From contig JAJIRX010000162.1 of the NCBI GenBank assembly GCA_023853785.1, positions 17,932 to 81,931 on the forward strand: a stretch of 64,000 nucleotides of DNA, read 5' to 3'. Shown here one piece after another: positions 34,467 to 46,118 of this stretch (positions are counted from its first letter, which is position 1; each line of letters starts with the position of its first letter). The translations under genes and the position numbers were made by a program. The notes below the pieces were generated by a model. The model did no database searches and was not told the origin of the DNA. It saw only the letters and a program-made list of their open reading frames with translations. The stretch is from Psilocybe azurescens. Taxonomy: Eukaryota > Basidiomycota > Agaricomycetes > Agaricales > Agrocybaceae.

Positions 34467-34473
34467 ACTATAG

Positions 34474-35384
34474 CTGAAAATCAGGATTTGCTGATGTACA
34501 GAGATTGTAAGGGCATTGATGAATATGAATATGATGTCGACATTTACAGTCGACATTTACATGAGTGTACCTAACCAAGCTTTCTAGCCAGCTCACCTCG
34601 CATGCCGACGCTGCCGTCAACAGATCCATTTCCAAAGCCCGCAATTTTCATTTTAATTTTCATCCATTTTTCTGTTATACCGTGGCGAGGACAGCTCGAC
34701 CTGAGAGTAAGTGCAACGTCGGCTGCTTAAGTGCAGCAAGTGCCTTTATCATGCTTGCTGCTCTGTTTCGTGCGCCCTCGTACCTTGGCCTGGGCCCTGA
34801 AGACCCTGCCACTGCCAATAGTTCAGACTTCATCGGCCCTGAGACCCCAGGTGGCGTCGATCCCATTGGCGGTAAACGAGGTCGTTTGTGGGAGCCGCGG
34901 TGGCCAGCCAAATAACCAGAAAACTAAACTCTGCTGCTGCTGTTACCTCAGTAAAAAATACCCTCAGCCTTTAATTCCAAGCGGCCAAGCGGCTCATACC
35001 CAAGACCTGAGGCCTCGTCAGACAGAAGACCGACAGCGCAAAAAATGCGATTCAGCCTGCATGACAATGTGCCTATTTAAAATTTTAGCTGAGTATGGGT
35101 TTTTCGGCGCCGAGCACACCGAGGAACTCGCCCTCGGTGTTCGACTGTCAGCTGCAGCTTGTCCGTTGCGCCTTTCGGTTGTCGGGGCTCTGTCGTCGTG
35201 GGATGAGATGCACAGGACGATCGGAGATAGAAGATTGAAGGTAGAACGCCGGCCTACGACTCGGAATCATGCTCGATTGTGGTTCCAGGGTATGCGGACT
35301 GGACATGGACATAGACACGCATAGCGCGGGATGCGGGATAACTTTCACGAATCATAACAAGGTTGATTTGATTTTGACTCGAGT
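34474..35384. other. Intergenic; no supported gene
   Basis: Open frames at 34565-34915 and 34731-35324 overlap in different frames, lack family resemblance and show no splice-bounded exon structure. Treated as non-coding. Confidence 0.45.
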
Positions 35385-36160
35385 TGGAGCGAGCACGAGC
35401 ACGAGCGCGAAGGCCAGGTAAACTAAAACTGAAAATGAAATGAACCCCGAGAATAATGGGATCCAAGTAAACGCGACGCCAGTGGTCGGTGTTCAGTGTT
35501 TTGGGGCGCCACACTGTAACTGACAGACACGCTGCGCTACAGTATTAATCCAGATTGACTACAAACTGGAAGCGAGGAACATCGTTATTATTTTATACGA
35601 TTCGATTGCATGCCTGCCTTGATCTTCTGCCAGTAGCCATAGTATTGGGTGGCCATAGTCATACTCTATAATAGTTGAACCATAGGGGATTCGGGAGAAA
35701 AGAGAGGTGCAGGCAGCATCGATAACACAAGCCCAGGACCCATGGGTAAGTGTGTACCTAAGTATAAAAATGTAGCACGAGCATGAGCACGAGCACGAAG
35801 CGTAGGTAAAACTGAAACTGAAAATGAAATGAACCCCGAGAATAATGGGATCCAAGTAACGCGATGTCAGTGGGGTGTTCGGTGTTCTTGGGGCGCCACA
35901 CTGTAACTAGCAGACATGCTGCTCTACAGTATAGATCCAGATTGATTACAAGCTTGAAGCGAGGAACGTTGTTAAGTATTGTATTATACAACTCAAGTCA
36001 ATTGCATGCGAGCCTTGATCGCCTGCCAATCGTTTGTATTGGATGGTAGCCGGTAGCCATAGTATTGGATAGTCGAACCATCAGAGATTCGAGAACAGAG
36101 GGGCGTAGGCAGTGTTGACCGCCCAAGCATAGGACCCATGGGTAATATATGTATAATCAT
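35385..36160. repeat. Tandem duplication, two ~385 bp units
   Basis: Unit 1 (about 35385-35772) and unit 2 (about 35773-36160) share GAGCACGAGCACGA, AATGAACCCCGAGAATAATG, TTGGGGCGCCACACTGTAAC, GAAGCGAGGAAC and CAGGACCCATGGGTAA in the same order, at roughly 80-85% identity by eye. A third partial start may be at 36262 (CAGCACGAACACGAGCATGA). Non-coding, within the spacer upstream of the O-methyltransferase. Confidence 0.75.
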
Positions 36161-38078
36161 GATCATGTCCGTTATCATTATCATTAGGAGGCAGGAGGGC
36201 GGTGGCGAGAGATCCGAAGAGGATCTCCCAGAATAATGTTATACTATACCAGCCATCGAGTCTGACATCCAGCACGAACACGAGCATGATGTGCGATGTA
36301 CCTCGCATACTTCAGCTCGATTTTCAACGGAATAAGAATAAGAATGGGCACTCAGTCCGAGTGCGAGGACGCTGACACAGACAGGAGGACCCCGTTGGCC
36401 GGCCAAGAAATTGAAGTCCAAATTCAAAAGGTCGCAATGCGACTGTGGGCCTGTGGCGGACAAGCCATGAGTTTACGCGACATACGGCGGTGGGTGGCGC
36501 ACGAGCCTCCCTCCAGTGTCCACGGTCTATGCACATGTATCCACTGCGCGTGCGAGGCGCATGAGCATGGGGGCGAGGGTAGACGGTAAACTCCATTGAC
36601 ACTGCGACGACGACGAAAGAGAAAGGAACGCACAGTGACATGACATTAATGTCAGTGTCAGTGTCGCGGTGGCCATTGAATATTGAGTACCCAGTGAGAA
36701 ACGATGGAAGGAAGGGAAGGGAAGGAAGGAAGCCAGGGGGATATGTTTCCACGATCCGTACGGGTGCGGTATTGTGTTGTATTAGATATGGAAGTGCTGT
36801 ATACATATATATGATCATAGATTTACAGTTTGGTTTTGACTTACTTGACCTTGACTGGTGCTGGGAATTCTGGGTGTTCCGCGGTCTTGGGGTGCAAATC
36901 TCGTCTGTCTCTCAGGCTCAGGAGTAGCTACACTGGGCCTAGTAGTACTGTAATGACAGAATGGGATAGCAGCTGAAATAGTTGATTATTTTTCTATTCA
37001 ATGTACATTTAGTGGGTGCATTTGCTTTCTAGAAAAGAAACGTACCCTTGAATGGTATAGGACAAAATTGTGTGCTCTCAAGTGCTTGTCCCCGACGCCT
37101 GACGCCCGTTCGACCACTACTTGGGGCATTTTGACAGAATTTCTAAGAGAAAGAAGAGTCATTTATCCATTTATGAGAGCCTCCACCAGGAACACATGAT
37201 AGATTAGAGCAATCAGTATAGGTCTTCCAGCGTCAAAAGGAGTGAGGTCCCAATGATGACGCATCGCTCCCCAAAGCGGGTGTTGAATTGCCACAAACGC
37301 GCTGGGCCAACAGAGCCAAACATTGATTGATTTGACTGTGATCAGGCACCGTGAGACTGGCTCGCTTCCTCTTCTTTTTCCGACTGTTCATTGCTGTTTT
37401 TGATTTGATAACTGCTGTGCCACTTTCATTTATGAACAAACTCGTTTGACAAGACTCTGGTTTGAAAGAGAGGATATGCGGACACGAACACAGAGTCTTG
37501 GGAGAAAGGCAATGTGACTGTGATACGTATCATGCATGATCTGTCCTGGGGGCTTGTTTGCGGTGTACCAATCGAGTATCGCGTACCAAGTGACAAGGAA
37601 GAGCAGGACTGATGGCGATTGACGAGGGCTGAACTAGAACTAGGAGGATCTGCGAATGCTTTATCTCTCTGATGTACAGGCTTCCTAGCGCCGTAATATT
37701 CTTTTGTATCTCTTTCTATCCACCTGTTCAGAGGACCACATATCTCAGCGGGCCCCTCTCAGCTACCCATGCACTGTGCGAAATGTACGCCCGAGATGAA
37801 ATGGACACGATCCACTACTGCTACTACTACGTGTATATGTAACGAGTTAATGTGGGCAGAAGGACTCGAGACTGGCGAAAGTGGATTGACTTTGACATTT
37901 CTTTCTGTGGCATATTGGCAGCTCTGGCGGTGGCGAACTCGGGCGTGCTTGTGAATCCTACCACGCGAGTTAAACCGGGCAAACTTAGCCGCAGTACAAA
38001 CTCTTTCTCTCTGCCCTCAATCCTTTGTTCCTCATTCCCCTGTTCTCGCCCGAATCCCCTCTCTGCCCCTCTGCTTTC
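36161..38078. other. Long upstream spacer of the O-methyltransferase gene
   Basis: No recognised gene. The region is GC-richer than the transposon zones and has many short frames without family resemblance. The last few hundred bases contain pyrimidine-rich CTCTCTGCC / CCCCTCTCTGCCC stretches just before ATG 38079, as in many basidiomycete promoters. Confidence 0.45.
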
Positions 38079-41000
38079 ATGACCATCGCCGCCCTGCGGA
38101 GTCTCCACGCCATTATAGGAGACGCTATAGATGATATAGAACGCGTTTATACTGCTAATCACTCGAATCCAACCAGCGCAAGGCATACTCCAGAAAAACT
38201 ATTCTCTTCTCCTTCTACCGCTGCGCAGAGTCCAACGCCTATTAGCATCAGCAGCGGGCGAAACCGGAACCCTGTATCGACGTCGACGAACTCTCAGGCA
38301 TATGTCTCCCCGCCACCGTCACCCTCAATGACGACCTCTCCGCAATCGGCGTCTGCATCATCCGGACTGAGCTCTACGCCAGCACCAGTGCCAGTGCCAG
38401 AAGCGGCGCCAACGATAGACTTCCCATGTCTAGACGCCCCATGCAACCCGGCGTCTCTCGCCGAAGCACTCACGTCGCACCCGACGGTGCTCGCTGCGAC
38501 ATGCCGCATCGTGGCGGCGGCCGGCCAGCTCAGCGCGACCGTGCAGACGCCGTTTCTGACGCTCTGCGATGCTACGATGGGCGTGAGTTGTTTTCCATTT
38601 CCATTTCCATTTTTATTTTATTTTATTTTTGTCGTTGATTTTGTTGTGCCAATTTTTGGAATTTTTTTTTTTTGGGGGGGACTTGTAGTACCACCTTCCA
38701 TCGTGCATGCGCCTGCTGGAAGCATCCCATGTTGTCGAGATCTTGCGCGAGGCTGGACCGGATGGGCTTCATGTCGACAGCATCTCGGAGAAGAACGGTG
38801 TGAAAGCGACCAAGCTCGGTGAGTTTTAGTTCTAGTTCTCGTTACTTTTTCTTCTTCGATTATTTTCTTCCCCACAATCTTCCTCATTTACTTACTCCAC
38901 CCCTAAACCCGACTCCACACAGCACACATCCTGCGCCTGCTAGCGACGCACCACATCCTGCGCGAACTCGCCCCCGACGTGTTCGCGCTCAACCGCATCT
39001 CCTCGCTCGTCGATTCGGGCAAAACGGTGGCGGAGCTGAAGGCATATCAGGAAGATGGGATGTGCGTGTCCCTTTTTCCTTTTTTTCATTTTTAATTTCG
39101 TCAACAAAAACTCACTGGAAAACATGTAATAGACCCGAGATGAAATATCGCGACACGAACGGCGTAGCAGCGTTCGTAGGGCTCTGGTCCGTGGCTTCCT
39201 CTCATCATACCGCATGTCTGAAAAGTCTAATCTAATTGTAATACTATTGTACTATCTCATACATACACAGCACAGACGAGATCCAAAAAGCCTCCGCATA
39301 TATGACGGAGACCTACTACCTCTCGCCGTCGCCGCAGACGCGCGCGGGGGCCGAGCCGGGCAGGGCGCCGTTTTGCTTTGCGTTTGATACGGTGCGGAGC
39401 GGGACGGGCTTTTTGGGTGGTTGGAGGGCGAGGTTGCGGTTGCGGGTGCGGGCAAGGGGGAAAGCAGGGCCGATGATGGCACTGAGTAAGCGAACCGTTC
39501 TTCTTCTAAAAAATGACAGTGTTTATTATCGGTGATATTAAAATTTATTTTATTTCAGCGATGCCGTCGAAAGAGGCAGGGGCGGGATCCTCCCGCCTAC
39601 ACTCGGATCTTCCTCGTCTACAAGGTCTGGTAAACGAGACTCACAGCAGAAGACGGGCCAGGCAGATCCACGACCACAGCTACGCGCTATGCACATAAAG
39701 CCGGCACCAGGAAGAGGTGCGGCGGGAAACCGTACTAGAACCAACTCGAGTGGTACTAGCAGCGCTGGCTCTGTATCCGGCTCGAACCCGAACTCAACAT
39801 CTACCGTCAAGAACGGCGAGCGCTCCGAGTTCGAGGTTGATTCCAAGGCAAACACCAGCGCGCAGGAGAACGCGAACAGATTCCGCCTGGAGCGGTTCGG
39901 GAAAGCCATGTCCGGCACGGACGGGTGGGAGGCGCCTGGCGCCGCTTTGAATGGTGTGTGCTCCAATCCCCAAAAGATAGAGCTCGAGAGAAAAAAAAAG
40001 TCGAATGTATGAGCTAATTTCGACTCGTTTGTCTTATTTTTCTTGATTTTCAGGGTTTGACTGGAGCTCGCTTCCCCACGGGAGCATCGTCGTGGATGTA
40101 GGAGGCGGGATAGGGTCGACGAGCATGTTGCTCGCTACTGCTTTTTCGTCGTCGTCGGCGTCTTCTGCGGGCGGTGATGACCATGATGACAACGATAATG
40201 ATGACAATGAAGAAACTGAAATTGGGCCAAGGCTGAAGTTTATCATACAAGATCGGCCGGTGGTGTGTGAGATGGGCGAGAAGGTATCCTGTCTTTTCGT
40301 TTTCTGTGTTTTTGGGTTAGTATATGGGCGTGGCTGAGTTTTTATCTGTCTATTAGGCATGGAAAGCGAAATGTCCGGAGCTCCTACAGTCCACCGCTCG
40401 GTTCCAAGGTAAGCCTCCCTTCCTCCCTCCTTCCTACTCCGTATCTGAAAACTCACTTCAATCCTTCCATCCATCCAGTCCACGACTTTTTCACACCCCA
40501 GCCAATCCACAACGCAGCCGTCTTCCTCCTCCGCGTTGTTCTGCACGACTGGCCCGACGTGTTCGCGCGGAAAATCCTGCTGCGCCTGCGAGAGGCGGCG
40601 ATGCCGGAGACGAAGCTTGTCGTTGCGGATTTTGTTCTGCCGCTTGCGTGCCCTGATGATGATATGGGTGGTGAAGGAGGGGACGGGGTGCTTGACGATA
40701 TAGAGGGCGCGCGGACTTCGCCTGCGCCTGCGCCGCTCCTTGCGAATCTTGGAAAAGCTAGTGCGAATGTGTATTGGATGGACTTGACGGTGTGTGTTAA
40801 TTAATTAAAATTTGGTTCAATCATTTAATATGTTTTGGAGTGTCTTTTTATCCCCTCGTAGATGCAGACTATGTTTAACTCACAGGAACGAACGCTGAGG
40901 GAGCTTGTCTCGCTGGCGTTATCTGCTGGCTGGAAATTTGTGAAAGTGACGAGGATCTCGGGATCGATGTTTGGATATCTGGTAGCTGAGCCTGTGGATA

Positions 41001-41128
41001 TACCCGCCCAATACCAAGACCTCGACCAGAAAACCCAGACTGGGTTAAATCAGGAAAGCGACTTATTCTCCCCCCTTCAAAGGCGTCAATGTGGAAGAGG
41101 AGGTGGAATACACGGGTATCGAGAATGA
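38079..41128 (+). CDS. SAM-dependent O-methyltransferase (OMT_2 type), multi-exon
   Basis: ATG 38079 (MTIAALRSLHAIIGDAID). Exons include 38079-38582, 38689-38818, 38923-39061, 39133-39186 and 39271-39485. A Ser/Pro-rich stretch of ~100 residues precedes a dimerisation-type winged helix (SCMRLLEASHVVEILREAG, HILRLLATHHILRELAPDVF). The C-terminal domain has the SAM motif SIVVDVGGGIGSTSMLLA (~40085), PRLKFIIQDRP, and VFLLRVVLHDWPDVFARKIL with the catalytic-type His. It differs from typical fungal OMTs by two low-complexity insertions: a Ser/Asn/Thr-rich linker (~39560-39890), whose reading frame I could not fully resolve, and an acidic DDHDDNDNDDNEE loop. It would methylate a hydroxyl on a small aromatic or secondary metabolite. 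The frame closes at 41128 but probably continues, see 41091-42398. Confidence 0.75.
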
Positions 41129-42398
41129 GAAGAGGTTCGAACGACAGCAGAGGTACAAAGCCAGAGAAAGAGAAAGAGACGATATGGAGATGATCGAGCG
41201 CGCGAGCTCGCGCTGCGGTACGCCGACGTTCGGCTCGAACACGCGGCTTTCGTCTGTCGAAGAAGCACTGGCGCGGTTGGGAGGCGGGATCATGCGTGCG
41301 AAAGCCATGTCTCGCGCTATATCTGCGCCGTCATCGAGCTTGAAGCCGCTGGCTGTGCCGGCACTGAAGCCTGCCTTGTCGCTATTGACGACAGTGAAGA
41401 CGGCGAAGACTAAAAAGAAGCCGTCGCCGCTCTCGGTTCCGCCGTTGCATTCCTCGCCGTCGCCTGTGGGCTCGCCTTCGAGGTTGAAGATGGGGGTGCC
41501 GCTGGCTTCTACGGCGGGGGCGTCGTCGTCGTTGTCAGCGCAGACGACACCCCCACAGCAAAAATCGCAATCGCAATCTCCAGGTCCGAAATTGATCACT
41601 AGGAGGATGTCGCTTGCCAGTCTGCGCAGTACTCATTCAATGCAGAGTGTGGGGACTCAACCTCAGGTGTCATCGCCCCAGCGGCAGCTGTTGCCTTCGC
41701 CTTTGTCTCCTTCATATACACAGGCGCAGACAACGCAGGCCATGCCGAAGATGCACCGGAGAGCTTCGTATGCTCATATGTCGCAGATGCAGACGACTGC
41801 AGCTGCACACGCGAACGTGCCTGCCTGCTTAAGTACGGGCTCAGTGTCGCCGAACTTGATCCCTCCGACGAGTATGATACCTATCCGAGTGAATGGAGAG
41901 TTCCTGCCTCCTGCCTCATCGAGCAACAATAGCAATACATACCAGAGATACTTGCACTTGACTTCGTCAACATCCACATCGTCAGCATCAGCATCATCAG
42001 CGTCAGTCGCTGGGTCACCTAGACCGCGCACTCCTCGAGTGCCAGGGCTAGGTATGCTGCCACGTAGAGCTTCGAATGCCCATCTTCAGACTGTGGGTGG
42101 TACGACGTCGACCATGCAGCCGGTGTCTGTGCTTTATCGGAAACGCTCTGGGACGGTGGTCGTAGGGCCTTCAATTAGCTTACGAGAAGGTGACGCCGTG
42201 CTTCTGCGGACGGGCTCTGGAGAGGGCGGTAGAGCAGGTGAACATAGTGTGGAGGTTGTTAATGTTGATGGGGTTGGGGGTGGCGAGAGTAACAACAGCA
42301 GTGGGATGGGGTCGAGGTTCGACGGGGGAGGAGCATACGATTGCGAGGACATGCAAGACACTTTTCGACTTCGACTTCGACGGTGGCGGGCGGGGTGA
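41091..42398 (+). CDS. Ser/Pro-rich region, likely C-terminal extension of the O-methyltransferase
   Basis: Uninterrupted 435-codon frame. It overlaps the end of the OMT frame, and the two frames differ by one base at a run of six C (about 41070-41075). With five C the OMT would read on into VEEEVEYTGIENEKRF without a break. The content is Lys/Arg-rich at first (RQQRYKARERERDD), then SSVEEALARLGGGIMRAKA, then long Ser/Pro/Thr/Gln-rich disorder. It has no enzyme motif. It could be a separate gene starting at ATG 41091, but no promoter gap exists. A C-terminal extension of similar style is, from memory, seen in some basidiomycete OMTs. Confidence 0.5.
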   Translation: MEEEVEYTGIENEKRFERQQRYKARERERDDMEMIERASSRCGTPTFGSNTRLSSVEEALARLGGGIMRAKAMSRAISAPSSSLKPLAVPALKPALSLLTTVKTAKTKKKPSPLSVPPLHSSPSPVGSPSRLKMGVPLASTAGASSSLSAQTTPPQQKSQSQSPGPKLITRRMSLASLRSTHSMQSVGTQPQVSSPQRQLLPSPLSPSYTQAQTTQAMPKMHRRASYAHMSQMQTTAAAHANVPACLSTGSVSPNLIPPTSMIPIRVNGEFLPPASSSNNSNTYQRYLHLTSSTSTSSASASSASVAGSPRPRTPRVPGLGMLPRRASNAHLQTVGGTTSTMQPVSVLYRKRSGTVVVGPSISLREGDAVLLRTGSGEGGRAGEHSVEVVNVDGVGGGESNNSSGMGSRFDGGGAYDCEDMQDTFRLRLRRWRAG

Positions 42399-44340
42399 GC
42401 GTTCTGGCTGCAGCTGCAAAGATCGAGAGAAGAGAGCAGACCCAGCCGTCGCCCCCACTCCATAACGCTGTCAACATTGTTCTCATTCTTTCCAAGCTTG
42501 CGTTCTTCTTCTGTCGCGAATAGTGCTGCTATTTTTCAACTCATTTCTAAATTCATGGACTCACTATGCTATTTATACTAGGATTCGGAGTAGAACTTGA
42601 AGGAATTGGCGTCGCTTGGTCCGTGTTGTAGGGTATCGAAAGTTGTACTAAATCTTCAAGAAATGAATATGTATGCAGTCACGTTGAGCCCCTACAGGCT
42701 GGAAGTCTACTAGATAGCAAAGGACAACAGTTCACCAACGCACGTACTACGTATGTACGTTTTCAGTGCACTGTGATGCTACCCTGCCAGGGATTATCTT
42801 TGTAGGTCTCGAAACAGTCTCAAACGCGGGCATCCCGCCAGACAGCCGGATTTTTCAAAGTTCAGATATTTACCATTTTCTGAACATATTGAACAGGCAG
42901 TACGTCTTGTGTATATCTCAGTGACTCTAGAACACACTCAGGTAGCCGCTCATAACCTAGCACCGAGTTTAATGTTTCTGTAAGTCTATGTTTTACAACA
43001 TACACCATATCCAATATCATAACAGTTGGGTCGCAACGCGTGAGGTCACACAATTAATCGGCCGGTAGGTGCTAGATAGGCGCCGGCGCTCGTCGTGGAA
43101 ACTATAGCCCCAAGACATTTCTGAGATGTGTAGATAAGCGAAGATCGGTAAGAGATATTTTGCATAGATTACGTGCTTACCTGATCCCTAACCATCGTTA
43201 TAAGCCACTGGGACGTGGGGTTTGTTGATGAATGTTAGTTATTCGGCTTCGTCAGGTCGATGGATTCCAGCCAAACGCCTATACAACGGTATATCTAAAG
43301 CGCGCAGGCTAGGCGAAGAGGAAGATGGTAAGTTAAAAAGAGGCGGGCCTTCAGGATATACTGTCAAAAAAACTCACATTGGCATTGGAAGTCTTGCATC
43401 GCACGTTGGTCCTCACTCCTGCCTTTTCCGGTACTCCTAGTTGCAACTGAATATCTATCAATAACGGATCTGAGTTGAGAGGGACACCAAATAACAAAGA
43501 TTCCCCGACTTCAACGGTCAATATGAGGGGACGCAGCAGCAGTGGATAAGATGGGAAAGGGATATACAGGGAATGGCCTAAAAGGCGTAAAGAAGAACGA
43601 GTGGTGGTATGACAGTGTCCCGTGGAGGTTATGACTCTGGATTCGGTTGTGTCTTGTCGCCAGATTGTTCAACATAAGGCTTCGGATCTTTTTTTCTCAG
43701 AGTCGTTGTTGACGGAAAGAGAAACGAGAAGTTACATAAAAGGTCATGCATCATGCACACCAAGAGGTAATAGAATCTCACCGAACGCCTGCATTGGAAA
43801 CTCCAGGCCCCAAGAATTCGTTTTTGGACCGACAGCATTCATCTCGAAGGGTAGACAAGATGAGCGCAGAGCTATTGGAAGGATGAAACAAGTATAGATT
43901 CTCACCTTCTACGCAAAAATAACCGGTCCGGGGTTCAGCGCTCAGCATGTCCGGGATTGCGCGGCTCAGGAGCTATATTAAGAGAGTGGTGGATGTCCAT
44001 TGTCTGCCAATTATGAACCAACCGTGGGACATCCCGAAAGCTTCCGGCTGTTGGGTTCCGCCCTGTGCATCATTTCAATTTTCAACCTGATATCAACCTC
44101 GTCCTTGGCCAACGTTCTCGTCTTTCTCTGCTCATAACTGGCTCGTCTTGATCTTGTCCACCTCCACTTGTCTTATACTATCTCATCCGCCTGGCACATT
44201 CGGATGGTACTGCTGCGGCCCAGTCGCCATACATAGCTTTAACAAAATGTCTCATCCTTTCGCCTAGTATCGCAGCTTCGCACTTCAGTTGCGTTCCAGG
44301 TAGGTGATGTGATCTAATTAAAAAAGCGACATATCTTTGA
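42399..44340. other. Intergenic; nothing recognised
   Basis: Only short frames on both strands. No family motif, RNA gene or repeat detected. Confidence 0.45.
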
Positions 44341-45480
44341 ATGTAGAAACTTTCCCATTAGACGAAACATGCACCCCAACTCTCTCGATAGTAAGCCCTC
44401 ATTAACATTCCTCACCCGTTCGATCGAAACTTTGCTGTTTAAACGTCGGCGACTGATGTATGCTGGTCTCCAACAGCTCACGCCCGCAGTAAAGCTATTC
44501 AAATTGGAAGCAAATTATCGGATGGCGAATATATCAACATCGACTGTTCCGTTCATTCACTGCCTTTGGAATCTGGTCTACGTTTGGAGAGTAGATTGAC
44601 GATTCGAGGCGAAAGGTATGTGATAGTGCCGCTCAGGACTATGAGACGTACCCATCTTTTGTTTTTGAACCTCCTTCATAGGCTCAGTGTGTTCTGCGTG
44701 TCTCCCCATCGACCGACGCGTTAACCCCCTTGTCTCAACGATCCCCACTACTGCTGCTGTATCTTCTACGGTTGCATAGCCGTCATTGCTGCTGCATCCT
44801 CTACAGTCGCGTAGTCGTCGCTACATCCAAAGTCCCTCATGTGCTTTATCTTCCCGCCCATGAGATGGTCGTCGATGCGGGTAACATGTATATTGTCAGC
44901 CCAATAGATTCTCAAGACAGGAATGGTGCCACAAAGTCACTTGGGGTGTAGCAACACGCCCAGAGGAGAATCGTTGAGGACCCATCATTCCATTCCAGTA
45001 TCAATGGCGCCCCCCTTCTTTTTGCCGCCGACTCGTGACCTTCATGGACCCTATACGATGTCATTAATATCGCATCTACCCTCTCATCTACGAAACCTTG
45101 TGCGTTATTTCAATATCTAAATATGGATTCGAGGCTCCGACTCTCGCATCGCCTCTATACCGCGAACACTGCCCCATAGCTTCAAACCCGATGAAGCTAC
45201 TATCGATTTCTAATCCAATATTCGTTCCAGCTACCGAGACCCGTTCATAGCCTTATCTACAGTTTCTGGGCCACTTTTGGCTTCAGTGACTCTATGCCCG
45301 TCCTCGTCTATATCTATCTTCGATACTAAGAGGATGACCTTCTCTGCGCTCCTATTATATTGGTTAGACATACACCGTGACCGTTTAACCACGTTCTCAA
45401 TGTTAGCCACGGCGGTAAAGTATCATATACATACAGTCTTCCGGGTGTTACAGTGGGCTAAGATACGTTAGATTCATTTG
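44341..45480 (+). pseudogene. Possible decayed coding region, family not recognised
   Basis: Short protein-like blocks in changing frames: MYAGLQQLTPAVKLF and, in another frame, SDGEYINIDCSVHSLPLESG then GLRLESRLTIRGER ending at a GTATGT donor near 44616; later MVVDAGNMYIVSPIDSQDRN. The pattern looks like an old gene with frameshifts, but I do not recognise it and it may be chance. Confidence 0.2.
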
Positions 45481-46118
45481 TAGCATATCTATACCCTACG
45501 GTATACCTCTAGTTAGTTTTTGTGATATAAAATGGATACGCGCGGAAAGTCCAGCATGGTACTCATTATGAATCAAACCACCCTGGTAATCGGGAATTGT
45601 CCTCAATTGGATGATGACGAGCAAGGCTGTGCATTGAACATGTCACACAGACGATGAGAATAGATCTCTCTTCGTGTTAGAAATCGATCATGGCGAAGGA
45701 AATTGTTGATTGAAGGCAGATATCTGGTGTTCATTTTGACTGTGGGGCTCGTCATCAGCTTGAGCTGGTGGGGTAGTGACCGACCCGTTGGGAACTGGAC
45801 GCCTTCTGCTTTCCTTCGGGGAGTGCGTCTAAGGGGAGCCATGGCTCAGTTGGGATCAGACTTCTACTTCATATGGAACCAGGTATACGGAGACATGAAA
45901 CGTTCGCTGTAAACTTGGAAAGGAAGCCTTATCACTTTCCCAGCCGCTCAACAGGTCATGGGTTGCAGCTTCCTTCCCCGATCCCGGCCATCCATTTATA
46001 GCCCTCCATGCACCCAGTGTGCGGCTGCCCAGCAGTCCGTGGGATGAGAAGCCGACCGACGACATCGCCCCTCGATGCTTCCCAACCGGACTGTTGTTTC
46101 GCTACCCTCATCATCGAG
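45481..46118. other. Intergenic; upstream of the GTPase gene
   Basis: Frames at 45603-45842 (minus) and 45703-45912 (plus) overlap and resemble no family. The stretch just before 46119 likely held the GTPase promoter. Confidence 0.4.

Noticed and set aside
34731..35324. 197-residue protein
   Set aside because: No ATG-based exon structure, no family resemblance, overlaps another frame of equal quality.
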